Positions 35,418 to 44,280 of a stretch of 64,000 bases of DNA are shown here, in pieces. The DNA lies in contig NZ_JAKQZH010000006.1 of NCBI RefSeq assembly GCF_022343555.1, forward strand, positions 62,001 to 126,000. The letters run 5' to 3'. Every line of letters starts with the position of its first letter. Within the stretch, counting starts at the first letter, position 1. The position numbers and the translations under genes were made by a program. The notes below the pieces were generated by a model. The model was not told the DNA's origin. It saw only the letters and a program-made list of their open reading frames with translations, and did no database searches. Origin of the DNA: Marinobacter sp. C7. Its GTDB lineage: Bacteria > Pseudomonadota > Gammaproteobacteria > Pseudomonadales > Oleiphilaceae.

Positions 35418-38400
35418 CTACTTACTCTCCGGCTGCAATCGTCCTGTGAGCTGCCGGACTCTTCGACCGGTGTTCTCACCAAGCACCAGGAGGGCCGGAG
35501 TCAGCAGCAGCGTCAGAATAGTCGCAAAGCCGAGGCCTCCGGCGATGGCGCTGGAGAGCTGGGTCCACCACTGGGTAGAGGGCGCCCCGAGGCCCAGGGA
35601 GGGGCTGAGCAGATCGACGTTGACGCCGAGCACCATCGGCATGAGCCCGAGCACCGTGGTTATTGCCGTTAACAGGACCGGCCGCATACGAAGGCAGCCG
35701 GTTTCCAGGGCCGACTCGTAGGGTGGCAGCCCGTCCCTTCGCATCTGGTTGTAGGTATCGATCAGGATGATGTTGTTGTTCACCACAATGCCCGCCAGAG
35801 CAATGATTCCCATGCCGACCATCACAATCCCGAACGGCTGACTGTTCACCAGCAGCCCGATCAGGACACCGGCGGTGGACAGCACGATGGCAGACAGAAT
35901 AAGGAAGGTCTGATAGAGGGAATTGAACTGGGTTACCAGGATCAGCAGCATCAGGCCGATGGCAACCAGGAACGCCGTGGTGAGGAACGATGCTGCCTGC
36001 TGCTGATCCTCGCTCTCGCCGGCAAAACCCACGGTGACGCCCTCGGGCGGTTCCGGCATTTTCTCTTCCAATACCCGCAGCATTTCGTCCACCTGCCGGC
36101 CCGCAGCCAGATCCGATTTGATAGTCACCGTGCGCTGACCGTCGACCCGCACAATACTGCCGGTCTTGTCCCCGGGTTCCAGAGTCACGAATTCGGAAAG
36201 CGGCACCTGGCCCCTGGACGTATTGATGGTCTGGCGCTGCAGCTGATCCAGCTCTCGCCAGTTATTGGGGACCCGCACTGCAATATCCACCTCATCCCGG
36301 ACATCTTCCGGACGGTAGGTGGCCAACACCAGACCGTTGGTGACCAGACGCACGGCACTGCCAATACTGAGTACATCGGTGCCGAAGCGGGCCGCGGCCT
36401 CCCGGTCCACCCTGAGCTGCCATTCAATGCCCGGCAGGCTCCGGTCGTCCTCAATTTCCACAAAGCCATCAAGCGTGCGCATCCGTTCAGCGACAGCGTC
36501 CACAAAACCGTTGAGCTGACCGCTGTCATGGCTGCTGATCTGGATCTCGATCGGCTTGCCTTCGGCAGGCCCTCCCTCCTGTTTACGGAATTCCAGCTCG
36601 ATGCCCGGGATGTCGGAAGTACGCTCGCGGAAATCCTCCAGTATTGCGCTGGCGGGCCGACGGGTGAACCAGTCGGTGAACTGGAACTGCAATACCCCGA
36701 TGACATCGGGAGCCATCCGGGTATTGTTATTGAGCATGGAGCGGGCATAGAGCGCCTTCACCTCGTGCATACCCTGCAATCGCTGTTCAACCTCGCGCAC
36801 AATCCCGTCACGTTCCCAGACCGACAGATCGCCCCGCGCGCGCACCTGGACCTGGGCCGAGTCAGGCTCCACGCTGGGAAAGAATTCCACCCCGTGGTTG
36901 AAACGGGCGTAGGCGGCATAAATCAAGAGGATCACCGCCAGCACGCCCAGCAGGGTGAATCCCGGGAATTTCAGGAGACGGGCCAGGGCGAAGCGGTAAT
37001 AGCCCATCATGCGGCCGTCAGAATGGGGCTCACGGGCCCGGCGACCGCCACTGACTCCGCCAAGCACGGGCAGAAACACCAACGCCATTGCGAGGGAGGC
37101 GGTCAGGCAGATGATGACTGTAATCGGCAGGAATTTCATGAACTCACCCACCACACCGGGCCAGAACAACAAGGGCACGAACACCGCCAGGGTGGTCGCG
37201 GTGGAGGCGATAATGGGCCAGGCCATCCGGCTGGCCGCCTCAGCCCAGGCGGAACGGACAGTGCCCCCCTCGGACAGGTTCCGGTCTGCCAGTTCGGACA
37301 CCACGATCGCGCCGTCCACCAGCATGCCGGCGACGAGGATCAGACTGAACAGTACAACGATATTGAGCGTGAGGCCCATCCCCCAGATCACCAGGATCCC
37401 GGTCAGGAAAGCACCGGGAATGGTCAGCCCGACCAGCAGTGCAGAACGCAGGCCCATGGCGGCAATCACCACAATGATCACAAGCACGATGGCGGTCAGC
37501 ACGTTGTTGAGCAGATCCGAGAGGATGTCCTGCACCTCGTCCGACTGGTCCATGATGTACCGGATATCCAGACTTTCGGGCAGCTGCGGACCAGCCTGAT
37601 CGATCAGTTCCCGCACCTGATCCACCGTTTCGATGATGTTGGCTCCGGAACGCTTGGATACTTCCAGCACCAGCGCCGGCTTACCGTTGATGCGGGCGAA
37701 TCCGGTGGGGTCCTTGAACGTCCGTTGGAGCATGGCGACATCGCCGAAAGTCACCACGGTATCGCCGTCCACTTTCACCGGCATGGACATGACGTCCTCG
37801 ATGCTCTCGATCACACCGGGCACTTTCAGCGCCATACGACCATTGCCGGTATCAAGGGAGCCCGCCGCCACCAGCTGGTTGTTGCGGGCCACCAGGGAGG
37901 CGAGCCGGTCGAAATCAATGCCGTAGCTTTCCAGCACCTGGGGGTCCACCACCACTTCCAGCTGGTCTTCCCGGTCACCGCCAATCTCGACCTCCAACAC
38001 CTCCGGAATCGCCTCGATGGCATCCTGGAGCCGTCGGGCGACGGTGATCAGCTCCCGCTCGGACAGCGGCCCGGACAGGCCCACCGACAACACCGGGAAC
38101 AGGGACACATTGATCTCGTTCACCCTCGGCTCGTCCGCCTCCTGGGGCAGCTTGGTGCGCGCGGTATCCACCTTTTCACGGACGTCCTGCAGGGCCATAT
38201 CGGGATCAAAGCCGGCATCGAATTCCAGCATGACCGAGGCGTGGCCCTCAGAGGCGGTACTGCGCATTTCCTTGATCCCCTCCAATGACCGAAGCTCCTG
38301 TTCCATAGGCCGCACCAGCAGGCGCTCCGCATCCTCCGGGCTGATGCCGTCCAGAGTCATGGACACATAGATAATCGGGATGGTGACATCCGGATTCGCT

Positions 38401-38507
38401 TCCTTGGGGATGATGTTGAACGCCGCGATGCCGCCAAGAATGAGGAAAGTGAGCGTCAGCAGGGTCGTCCGGCTGCGATCCATGGCGGCGAAGATCAGTG
38501 CCCGCAT
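35418..38507 (-). CDS. RND efflux transporter, inner-membrane pump subunit
   Basis: A 1029-residue AcrB/MdtB-type proton-driven pump. It has an N-terminal helix, two large periplasmic loops and 12 transmembrane helices. The proton-relay region near 405 reads LVAGMLVDGAIVVSELADR, and the repeated half has GIIALAGIVVNNNIILIDTYN. The usual double Asp of TM4 in HAE1 pumps is replaced here by GMLVDGAIV, as in the HAE/HME-related marine subgroup, so substrate class cannot be assigned. It lies 5 bases downstream of its adaptor gene; no outer-membrane channel gene is present. Confidence 0.9.
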   Translation of the reverse strand: MRALIFAAMDRSRTTLLTLTFLILGGIAAFNIIPKEANPDVTIPIIYVSMTLDGISPEDAERLLVRPMEQELRSLEGIKEMRSTASEGHASVMLEFDAGFDPDMALQDVREKVDTARTKLPQEADEPRVNEINVSLFPVLSVGLSGPLSERELITVARRLQDAIEAIPEVLEVEIGGDREDQLEVVVDPQVLESYGIDFDRLASLVARNNQLVAAGSLDTGNGRMALKVPGVIESIEDVMSMPVKVDGDTVVTFGDVAMLQRTFKDPTGFARINGKPALVLEVSKRSGANIIETVDQVRELIDQAGPQLPESLDIRYIMDQSDEVQDILSDLLNNVLTAIVLVIIVVIAAMGLRSALLVGLTIPGAFLTGILVIWGMGLTLNIVVLFSLILVAGMLVDGAIVVSELADRNLSEGGTVRSAWAEAASRMAWPIIASTATTLAVFVPLLFWPGVVGEFMKFLPITVIICLTASLAMALVFLPVLGGVSGGRRAREPHSDGRMMGYYRFALARLLKFPGFTLLGVLAVILLIYAAYARFNHGVEFFPSVEPDSAQVQVRARGDLSVWERDGIVREVEQRLQGMHEVKALYARSMLNNNTRMAPDVIGVLQFQFTDWFTRRPASAILEDFRERTSDIPGIELEFRKQEGGPAEGKPIEIQISSHDSGQLNGFVDAVAERMRTLDGFVEIEDDRSLPGIEWQLRVDREAAARFGTDVLSIGSAVRLVTNGLVLATYRPEDVRDEVDIAVRVPNNWRELDQLQRQTINTSRGQVPLSEFVTLEPGDKTGSIVRVDGQRTVTIKSDLAAGRQVDEMLRVLEEKMPEPPEGVTVGFAGESEDQQQAASFLTTAFLVAIGLMLLILVTQFNSLYQTFLILSAIVLSTAGVLIGLLVNSQPFGIVMVGMGIIALAGIVVNNNIILIDTYNQMRRDGLPPYESALETGCLRMRPVLLTAITTVLGLMPMVLGVNVDLLSPSLGLGAPSTQWWTQLSSAIAGGLGFATILTLLLTPALLVLGENTGRRVRQLTGRLQPESK

Positions 38508-38512
38508 ACCAA

Positions 38513-39595
38513 TCAGCCCCTGTTGTCCGAGCGATCCACGGGAATCACTTCCTCACCCTCACTGACGAAGCCGCCGCCCCGGGTGATCAGGCGGATTTCG
38601 TCAGGCAACCCGGTCACCCAGGCCCCTTCGGTCGACACGCTGAGCAAGCGGACCGTTGCGAAGACCACCCGGTTATTGCCGTCCACATACTTGATTCCCG
38701 GGCGACCATCATCGCCAAGGCTCAGGTAGGCCGGCGAGATGAACATGGCTTTGACTTCCGGCAGCGAGATGCGCAGGCTGGCACTGCCACCGGCGACCCG
38801 TTTCAGATCCGGGTTTTCCACAGCGATCTCGACCGCAAAACTACGGGTCTCCGGGTTGGCCGCACTGGCCACGAAGGTCACTACACCACGGAGCTGGCCG
38901 CCGTCCAACAGGTCGATCCTGACCGGCTGACCCACCGCAACCTGACTGACCGACTGCTGTGGTATCTGGCCAGTCGCTTTCAGTCGATCAATCCGGACCA
39001 GCTCGAAAAGCGGAGAACCGATCTGAACCAGGGTTCCGGGCTCAATCTGTCGGGCATTGATAATTCCGTTGAACGGAGCGGTCGGCGTCAGGTGCTGCAC
39101 CGCCAGGCGGGCTGACGTCAGTTCGGCACGGGCGGCGGCAAGCTCGCTTTCCAGGTCAAGCAACTGCGACTGAGAGGTAAAATTGTCCGAGCGCAGCCGG
39201 CGCGCCGCCGCAAGGTCCGCCTCCAGCTGTTTCACCCGGGCATTCCAGCGGTCCACCAGCGCGGAGCGGCCATCGTCGGAAAGGCGGGCCAGGACCTGGC
39301 CGCTACTCACGCTCTCTCCCAGATCGGCGGCAACCTTCTCAACCGTCCCTGCCACCCGGGCGCTGAGGCTCACGGAAAGCCAGGGCTCAAGCTGCCCCTG
39401 GAGCTGTATTCCCGGTTCGTGCAGGCGCGCCTGCAGCGTTTCCACCTCTACACTGGTCAGCTCCGCCTCGGGATCCTGTTGCCGCTCGGGCGCCTGATTC
39501 GATGAAACCTTTACCTCCCCGGTCATCATCCAGATGACCAGCAGAATAACCACCAGCAGGGATAACCCCAGGGAACCCCATTTTGCCTTCGTCAT
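38513..39595 (-). CDS. RND efflux periplasmic adaptor subunit
   Basis: A 360-residue membrane-fusion protein. An N-terminal anchor (about 6-26, GSLGLSLLVVILLVIWMMTG) is followed by a lipoyl half-motif (SARVAGTVEKVAADLGESVSSGQVLARL), a coiled-coil hairpin (about 115-175), the second lipoyl half (APFNGIINARQIEPGTLVQIGSPLFEL) and beta-barrel domains. It bridges the pump and an outer-membrane channel. The start at 39595 puts the anchor at the N-terminus; a longer frame to 39688 has no better ribosome-binding site. Confidence 0.88.
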   Translation of the reverse strand: MTKAKWGSLGLSLLVVILLVIWMMTGEVKVSSNQAPERQQDPEAELTSVEVETLQARLHEPGIQLQGQLEPWLSVSLSARVAGTVEKVAADLGESVSSGQVLARLSDDGRSALVDRWNARVKQLEADLAAARRLRSDNFTSQSQLLDLESELAAARAELTSARLAVQHLTPTAPFNGIINARQIEPGTLVQIGSPLFELVRIDRLKATGQIPQQSVSQVAVGQPVRIDLLDGGQLRGVVTFVASAANPETRSFAVEIAVENPDLKRVAGGSASLRISLPEVKAMFISPAYLSLGDDGRPGIKYVDGNNRVVFATVRLLSVSTEGAWVTGLPDEIRLITRGGGFVSEGEEVIPVDRSDNRG

Positions 39596-39756
39596 TGAAT
39601 GCTCGCTGTGCCTGAAAACGGTGAACAAGGATCCGGAATGAGAAACCTCAGGCCGGTTTGGGAAAAAACCGGCAATTAACGGTTGCATCCGATTAAAAGC
39701 GTGAGGTAGATTCTACACAGAATCTTTTTACGAATTCAGAGCAGACTGTCGATTTC

Positions 39757-39849
39757 ATGAATCTCAACGCAGTGATTGTCCTTGTGAAGCTTGTCCTGGT
39801 GGTCGTGGTACCGTCCGGGGGCTTTTGCGTGGACAAGCGGGTGAGATAG
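39757..39849 (+). CDS. ilvGM leader peptide (attenuator peptide)
   Basis: A 30-codon frame from ATG to TAG reading MNLNAVIVLVKLVLVVVV then PSGGFCVDKRVR. Ten Val, four Leu and one Ile make up half the peptide, including four consecutive Val codons. It lies upstream of ilvG and is followed by a strong terminator. That is the classic arrangement for attenuation by branched-chain aminoacyl-tRNA supply. The ribosome-binding site is weak (CAGAGCAGA). Too short for standard gene callers. Confidence 0.88.
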   Translation: MNLNAVIVLVKLVLVVVVPSGGFCVDKRVR

Positions 39850-39870
39850 CGACAAACCTGACAAGACACC

Positions 39871-39912
39871 AGAAACCCCCGGCACCGAAAGGTCCCGGGG
39901 GTTTCTTTTTTT
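39871..39912 (+). terminator. transcription attenuator of ilvGM
   Basis: Perfect 12-base stem AGAAACCCCCGG (39871-39882) and CCGGGGGTTTCT (39895-39906), loop of 12 bases, then a run of Ts. It lies 22 bases after the leader stop and 28 bases before ilvG. When ribosomes stall on the Val/Leu codons, an alternative pairing should prevent its formation. Confidence 0.9.
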
Positions 39913-39939
39913 GGGGCAAAGAAAAAGGGAAAAACGACC

Positions 39940-41640
39940 ATGAACGGCGCACAGCACATTCTTGAAGCGTTCCACCGCCACAACATCAGCACGGTTTTCG
40001 GGTATCCCGGCGGCTGCATCATGCCGCTATACGACGCGCTGGTGGACGATGTGGGTGTGGAGCACGTGCTGTGTCGCCATGAACAGGCCTGTGCCCTGGC
40101 CGCCGACGGCTATGCCCGGGCCAGTGGCAAGCTGGGGGTTTGTATCGCCACCTCCGGCCCCGGTGCCACCAATCTGATTACCGGTGTAGCCAATGCGCAC
40201 CGGGATTCTATCCCCATGCTGGTCGTCACTGGTCAGGTGCCCTCAGGTCTGATCGGCACCGATGCTTTCCAGGAAACCGATGTCCTGGGCATGACCTTGG
40301 GCATCGTCAAGCACAGCTACCTGGTGGAGGATGCCGATTCCCTGCCGGCGATCATGGAAGAAGCCATCAAACTGGCCCAGAGTGGCCGGCCGGGGCCGGT
40401 GTGGATCGACATTCCCAAAGATCTGCTGCTGACCGAAGTGGCCGACACCCCCTCCACCAGATCCACCCCACAGGAAACGGGTTGCCCGGACCTCAGCGAA
40501 GCCCTGAGCATGCTGCGCTCGGCTCGAAAGCCTCTGTTGTACAGCGGCGGCGGCATCAGCCTGGCCCATGCCGAGGACAGTTTCCGGGCCTTCGCCGAAT
40601 CCTGCGCCCTGCCAGCAGTTGTCACCCTCAAGGGCATCGGCAACCCGGGCAAGCATAATCCCTACAACCTGGGGATGCTGGGCATGCATGGTTCCCGGGC
40701 GGCCAACAAGGCCGTGGACGAGTGCGACCTGTTACTGGTCATCGGAGCCCGCCTGGACGACCGCGCTACGGGCAAGCTGGACGGCTTCGCTCCCAACGCC
40801 AGGATAATCCACATCGACGCCGATGCTGCCGAAATCAACAAGCTGCGCTCCGCCGATCTCGCAATCCGCGGGGACCTGAATGCCATACTCAGTGGGTTGA
40901 CTGAAGCGTTGCAGGATGAGCCACTGGCCATCAGCAACTGGCAGAAGCAATGCCGGACCTGGCACACCACCGGGGGCTTCCACGCCGCTGACAACGAAGA
41001 ACCCCTGGCCCCGATCACCGGCCCGGCCTTCATTCGACAACTCTCACGGGTTGCGCCGGACGACACCGTGATCGCCTGTGACGTTGGCCAGCACCAGATG
41101 TGGGTGGCCCAGCATTACGCGTTTGATCATCCGCGCCACCATCTCACCAGCGGGGGCCTGGGCACCATGGGCTTCGGACTGCCCGCGGCCATCGGCGCCC
41201 AGTTTGCCGACCGCAACAGCACGGTCATCAACGTCACCGGCGACGGCTCGTTCATGATGAACGCCCAGGAACTGGCGACCATCCGCCGCTACAACCTGCC
41301 GGTCAAGCTGATCGTCATGGACAACCAGTGCCTGGGCATGGTGCGCCAGCAGCAGGAGCTGTTCTACAACAACCGGGAGAGCCAGATAAACCTGGACGAC
41401 AACCCGGACTTCGTTGCGATGGCCCGGGCATTCGACATCCCGGCCCTGCACATCGAACGCACCGACCAGATCCGCCGCGGCATCGAGACCATCCTGGCCT
41501 ACAACGGCCCGATGCTGCTGCACGTGGCCATCAGCCGTGAAGAAAACGTCTGGCCCATCGTCAAACCCGGGGCCAGCAACCGCGAAATGATCGACGAAAC
41601 CCGACGCCCATCCAAAGCCAGCAAGGAACAAGTTGCATGA
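39940..41640 (+). CDS. ilvG: acetolactate synthase large subunit (IlvG type)
   Basis: A 566-residue ThDP-dependent enzyme that condenses pyruvate with pyruvate or 2-oxobutyrate, first common step of Val/Leu/Ile synthesis. The catalytic Glu is E48 in RHEQACALAADG; FAD/ThDP segments include SGPGATNLITGVANAHRDSIP, GGLGTMGFGLPAAIGAQ and GDGSFMMNAQELATIRRYNLPVKLIVMDN. It overlaps ilvM by ATGA. Called ilvG because the partner is an IlvM-size ACT subunit and the leader resembles the E. coli ilvGMEDA leader, but ilvE, ilvD and ilvA do not follow here. Confidence 0.93.
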   Translation: MNGAQHILEAFHRHNISTVFGYPGGCIMPLYDALVDDVGVEHVLCRHEQACALAADGYARASGKLGVCIATSGPGATNLITGVANAHRDSIPMLVVTGQVPSGLIGTDAFQETDVLGMTLGIVKHSYLVEDADSLPAIMEEAIKLAQSGRPGPVWIDIPKDLLLTEVADTPSTRSTPQETGCPDLSEALSMLRSARKPLLYSGGGISLAHAEDSFRAFAESCALPAVVTLKGIGNPGKHNPYNLGMLGMHGSRAANKAVDECDLLLVIGARLDDRATGKLDGFAPNARIIHIDADAAEINKLRSADLAIRGDLNAILSGLTEALQDEPLAISNWQKQCRTWHTTGGFHAADNEEPLAPITGPAFIRQLSRVAPDDTVIACDVGQHQMWVAQHYAFDHPRHHLTSGGLGTMGFGLPAAIGAQFADRNSTVINVTGDGSFMMNAQELATIRRYNLPVKLIVMDNQCLGMVRQQQELFYNNRESQINLDDNPDFVAMARAFDIPALHIERTDQIRRGIETILAYNGPMLLHVAISREENVWPIVKPGASNREMIDETRRPSKASKEQVA

Positions 41641-41915
41641 ACCCGCAAAGCCAGCCTTCAACGCCCAGCTACACCATCAACTGCCGTATGATCCAGGAAG
41701 CTGCCGCTCTGGAACGGCTTTGCCAGGTGGTCCGCATCCGCGGGTTCCGGATTGCCACCATGGCGGTGGAAACCGCCGGCGAGCATCTGAACATCGCCCT
41801 CACCCTGGAGGGTACTCGGCCGATAGCCATGTTGCAGTCGCAACTGGAGAAGCTTCACACGGTTGCCGAGGTTGCCCTCGCATCCGGGTCTGTGGCTCGT
41901 TCCCGTTCGGCCTGA
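41637..41915 (+). CDS. ilvM: acetolactate synthase small subunit (IlvM type)
   Basis: A 92-residue single ACT-domain regulatory subunit (about 10-80: YTINCRMIQEAAALERLCQVVRIRGFRIATM). Its short length matches IlvM, not the two-domain IlvH. It stimulates the large subunit and may transmit valine inhibition. It overlaps the ilvG stop by four bases. Confidence 0.88.
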   Translation: MNPQSQPSTPSYTINCRMIQEAAALERLCQVVRIRGFRIATMAVETAGEHLNIALTLEGTRPIAMLQSQLEKLHTVAEVALASGSVARSRSA

Positions 41916-41946
41916 GGTTTGGGGGTATCGTCCTTTCTTAGCCTGA

Positions 41947-41986
41947 GGTTGGGCGGGCAGGTACGGCGCAGGCCCGCCCCTCAACC
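41947..41986. terminator. hairpin between convergent ilvM and cynS
   Basis: GGTTGGGCGGGC pairs with GCCCGCCC..AACC (8 GC pairs plus 4 after a small bulge) in the 100-base gap. There is no T-run, so it may act only as a transcript-end stabiliser. Confidence 0.4.
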
Positions 41987-42015
41987 AACAGGCCAAGAAG
42001 GCGGGCACCTGCGAA

Positions 42016-42459
42016 TTACCAGGCTTTGTAGGGCAGGAACTTCCCGTTCATGGTCACAACTACACGGTCCCCCTTGGGGTTCTCCTCTTTCTCGATATCC
42101 ATGGTGAAATCGATGGCGCTCATGATGCCGTCGCCGAACTTCTCGTGGATGAGTTCCTTCATGGTGTCACCGTAGACGCCGACCACCTCGTACAGACGGT
42201 AGATCAGCGGGTCCTGCGGGACCGCACCATCCCAGGCCTTCTTTGGACACACCTGCAGGGCTTCCGCTACCGGCTTGTCGAGGCCGAGGGTTTCACACAG
42301 TGCGAAGGCCTTGTCTTCGGTGAGGCTGTTCATGCCCAGGGCGGCCGAGGTGGTGAACACCGGGGACATGCCGATGGCCTCGGCAATCGCCTCCCAGGTC
42401 ATGCCCTTGGAGACTTTGGCTTCCAGGATTTTGGCGGTCATAAGTTCTTTGTTCATCAT
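42016..42459 (-). CDS. cynS: cyanate hydratase (cyanase)
   Basis: A 147-residue cyanase that converts cyanate and bicarbonate to carbamate and CO2, giving ammonia. The catalytic residues Arg, Glu and Ser fall at R88, E91 and S114 in YRLYE and GIMSAID, in the same spacing as Arg96, Glu99 and Ser122 of the E. coli enzyme. The N-terminal helical domain is shorter by about eight residues. Two adjacent ATGs start the gene after AGAGGAACC. It is the last gene of the transporter operon, 27 bases after the ATPase gene. Confidence 0.95.
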   Translation of the reverse strand: MMNKELMTAKILEAKVSKGMTWEAIAEAIGMSPVFTTSAALGMNSLTEDKAFALCETLGLDKPVAEALQVCPKKAWDGAVPQDPLIYRLYEVVGVYGDTMKELIHEKFGDGIMSAIDFTMDIEKEENPKGDRVVVTMNGKFLPYKAW

Positions 42460-42486
42460 GGCTGGTTCCTCTCTTCACGTTTAACG

Positions 42487-43395
42487 TCAGGCATTCACCG
42501 CGCGAGCGGCAGTTTCGGATTCGGTTTCAGGTTCGGCCGCCGCCGGTTCCGGCTGGGCGACACCCTTGGCAGGCTCGACGACTTTCGGGCTGCCGTCTTT
42601 TTCCGGCAGCGCCGAGCCGCTTCGGTTGACCAGGAAGTCCACCAGGTAGTCCCGGGTCTTGTGGTAGGCCGGGTTCTGGAAGATGGTGGCCCGGGCCCGC
42701 GGGTGCGGGATGTCCACTTTGACGCTCTCGGCAATGCGGGCATTGGTGCCGTTGGACATCAGGAAGATGCGGTCGGAGAGCAGAATGGCTTCGTCCACAT
42801 CGTGGGTGATCATGAACACGGTCTGGCGGGTTTCTTCCCAGATCTTCACCAGTTCGTCCTGGATCACGCCCCGGGTGAGCGCATCCAGCGCGCCGAAGGG
42901 CTCGTCCAGCAGCAGGAGTTCCGGCTGGGTGGCGAAGGCCCGGGCAATACTGACCCGTTGGCGCATGCCCCCGGACAGCTGTGAGGGCTTTCTGTTCAAG
43001 GCGTGGTCGAGGCCTACCATTTTCAGGTAGCGCTCACTGTGCTCCTTCACCTTTTCCTTCGACCACTTGGGCCAGCGGGCCTGAACGGCAAACACGATGT
43101 TGTTCAGGGCCGTTTTCCAGGGCAGCAGGCTGTAGTTCTGGAACACCACCCCGCGCTCAAGACCGGGCCCTTTCACTTCCTTGCCGTTCATTACCACGTT
43201 GCCGGCACTGGCTTCGTCCAGGCCTGCCAGCACGTTCAGGATGGTGGACTTGCCGCAACCGGAGTGGCCGATGATGCAGACGAATTCACCTTTCTCCAGG
43301 GCGAAGCGGATATCCTCGAAGACGGTCAGCTCGCCGCCCTGGCCGTCCGGGTAGACTTTGGACAGGCCATCTACTTCCAGGAATGACTTACTCAT
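42487..43395 (-). CDS. NrtD/TauB-type ABC transporter ATPase
   Basis: A 302-residue ATP-binding subunit. Walker A GHSGCGKST is near 42-50, signature LSGGMRQRVSIARAFA near 140-155, Walker B LLLLDEPFGALD follows, and the H-loop is in MITHDVDEA. The C-terminal 40 residues are a Pro/Ala/Glu-rich tail. It matches the NrtD/CynD/SsuB group. Placed between the permease and cynS in one operon. The nrt or cyn name is withheld because substrate is inferred. Confidence 0.9.
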   Translation of the reverse strand: MSKSFLEVDGLSKVYPDGQGGELTVFEDIRFALEKGEFVCIIGHSGCGKSTILNVLAGLDEASAGNVVMNGKEVKGPGLERGVVFQNYSLLPWKTALNNIVFAVQARWPKWSKEKVKEHSERYLKMVGLDHALNRKPSQLSGGMRQRVSIARAFATQPELLLLDEPFGALDALTRGVIQDELVKIWEETRQTVFMITHDVDEAILLSDRIFLMSNGTNARIAESVKVDIPHPRARATIFQNPAYHKTRDYLVDFLVNRSGSALPEKDGSPKVVEPAKGVAQPEPAAAEPETESETAARAVNA

Positions 43396-43450
43396 AACAG
43401 GTCTCCGTCAGGAGGGTTGAGGCCGGCACCGGCAATCGGTGCCGGACCGC

Positions 43451-44278
43451 TCATTCTTTGTATTCCACCAGCTTCTGGGCCTTGCCCAGCGCCAGGTCCA
43501 GCAGCATGCCCACCACCCCGATCATCAGGATGGAGAAGATCACACTGGCCAGATCCAGGTTGTTCCACTCGTTCCAGACGTAGTAACCGATGCCGGTGCC
43601 GCCCACGAGCATTTCCGCCGCCACGATGACCAGCCAGGCGATACCGATGGAGATACGCATGCCGGTCAGGATGGTGGGTGCGGCGGCCGGCAGGATGACC
43701 GTCAGGGCAGTCTTGATCGGGCTCAGTTCGTGGGTCCGGGCCACGTTCACCCAGTCCTCCCTGACGTTGGCCACGCCAAAGGCGGTGTTGAGCAGCATCG
43801 GCCAGATCGAGCAGATGAAGATCACGAAAATGGCCGAGGCGTCGGAATCCTGGATGATGAACAGCGCCAGCGGCATCCAGGCCAGCGGCGAGATCGGCCG
43901 CAGCACCTGGATGTAGGGGTTCAGGGCCTTGTACATCAGCGGCGACATGCCGATCAGGAAACCGATGGGCAGCGCGATGGCCATGGCCGCCAGGTAACCG
44001 GTCAGCACCCGGTAGACCGAATACGCCAACTGGATGCCGATGCCCTTGTCGTTGGCGCCGGCGTCATAGAATGGGTTGGACAACTCGGTCCAGGCCAGTT
44101 TGATCACCGCCGAGGGCGGCGGAACACGGGACTCCTGATCCGCTCCACCCATCAGCATTTCATACTCGGTCATTCCGGTCTGGGCTTCCGGGGGCTGGGT
44201 TGCCATCTCCCAGAGCCCCAGGGCCAGGATCAGGAACGACACCGACAGCAGCGCTGCCCGTACGTTCAGGGAAGCCAT
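43451..44278 (-). CDS. NrtB-type ABC transporter permease
   Basis: A 275-residue inner-membrane permease with about six transmembrane helices. The EAA motif region reads VRPISPLAWMPLALFIIQDSDASAIFVIFICSIWPMLLNTAFGV, typical of nitrate/sulfonate/taurine permeases. GGGAGGG precedes the ATG, 2 bases after the binding-protein stop, so the genes are co-translated. Confidence 0.9.
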   Translation of the reverse strand: MASLNVRAALLSVSFLILALGLWEMATQPPEAQTGMTEYEMLMGGADQESRVPPPSAVIKLAWTELSNPFYDAGANDKGIGIQLAYSVYRVLTGYLAAMAIALPIGFLIGMSPLMYKALNPYIQVLRPISPLAWMPLALFIIQDSDASAIFVIFICSIWPMLLNTAFGVANVREDWVNVARTHELSPIKTALTVILPAAAPTILTGMRISIGIAWLVIVAAEMLVGGTGIGYYVWNEWNNLDLASVIFSILMIGVVGMLLDLALGKAQKLVEYKE

Positions 44279-44280
44279 GG

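Noticed and set aside
36528..38288. Long open frame antisense to the RND pump
   Set aside because: His/Gln/Gly-rich mirror frame of a certain pump gene.
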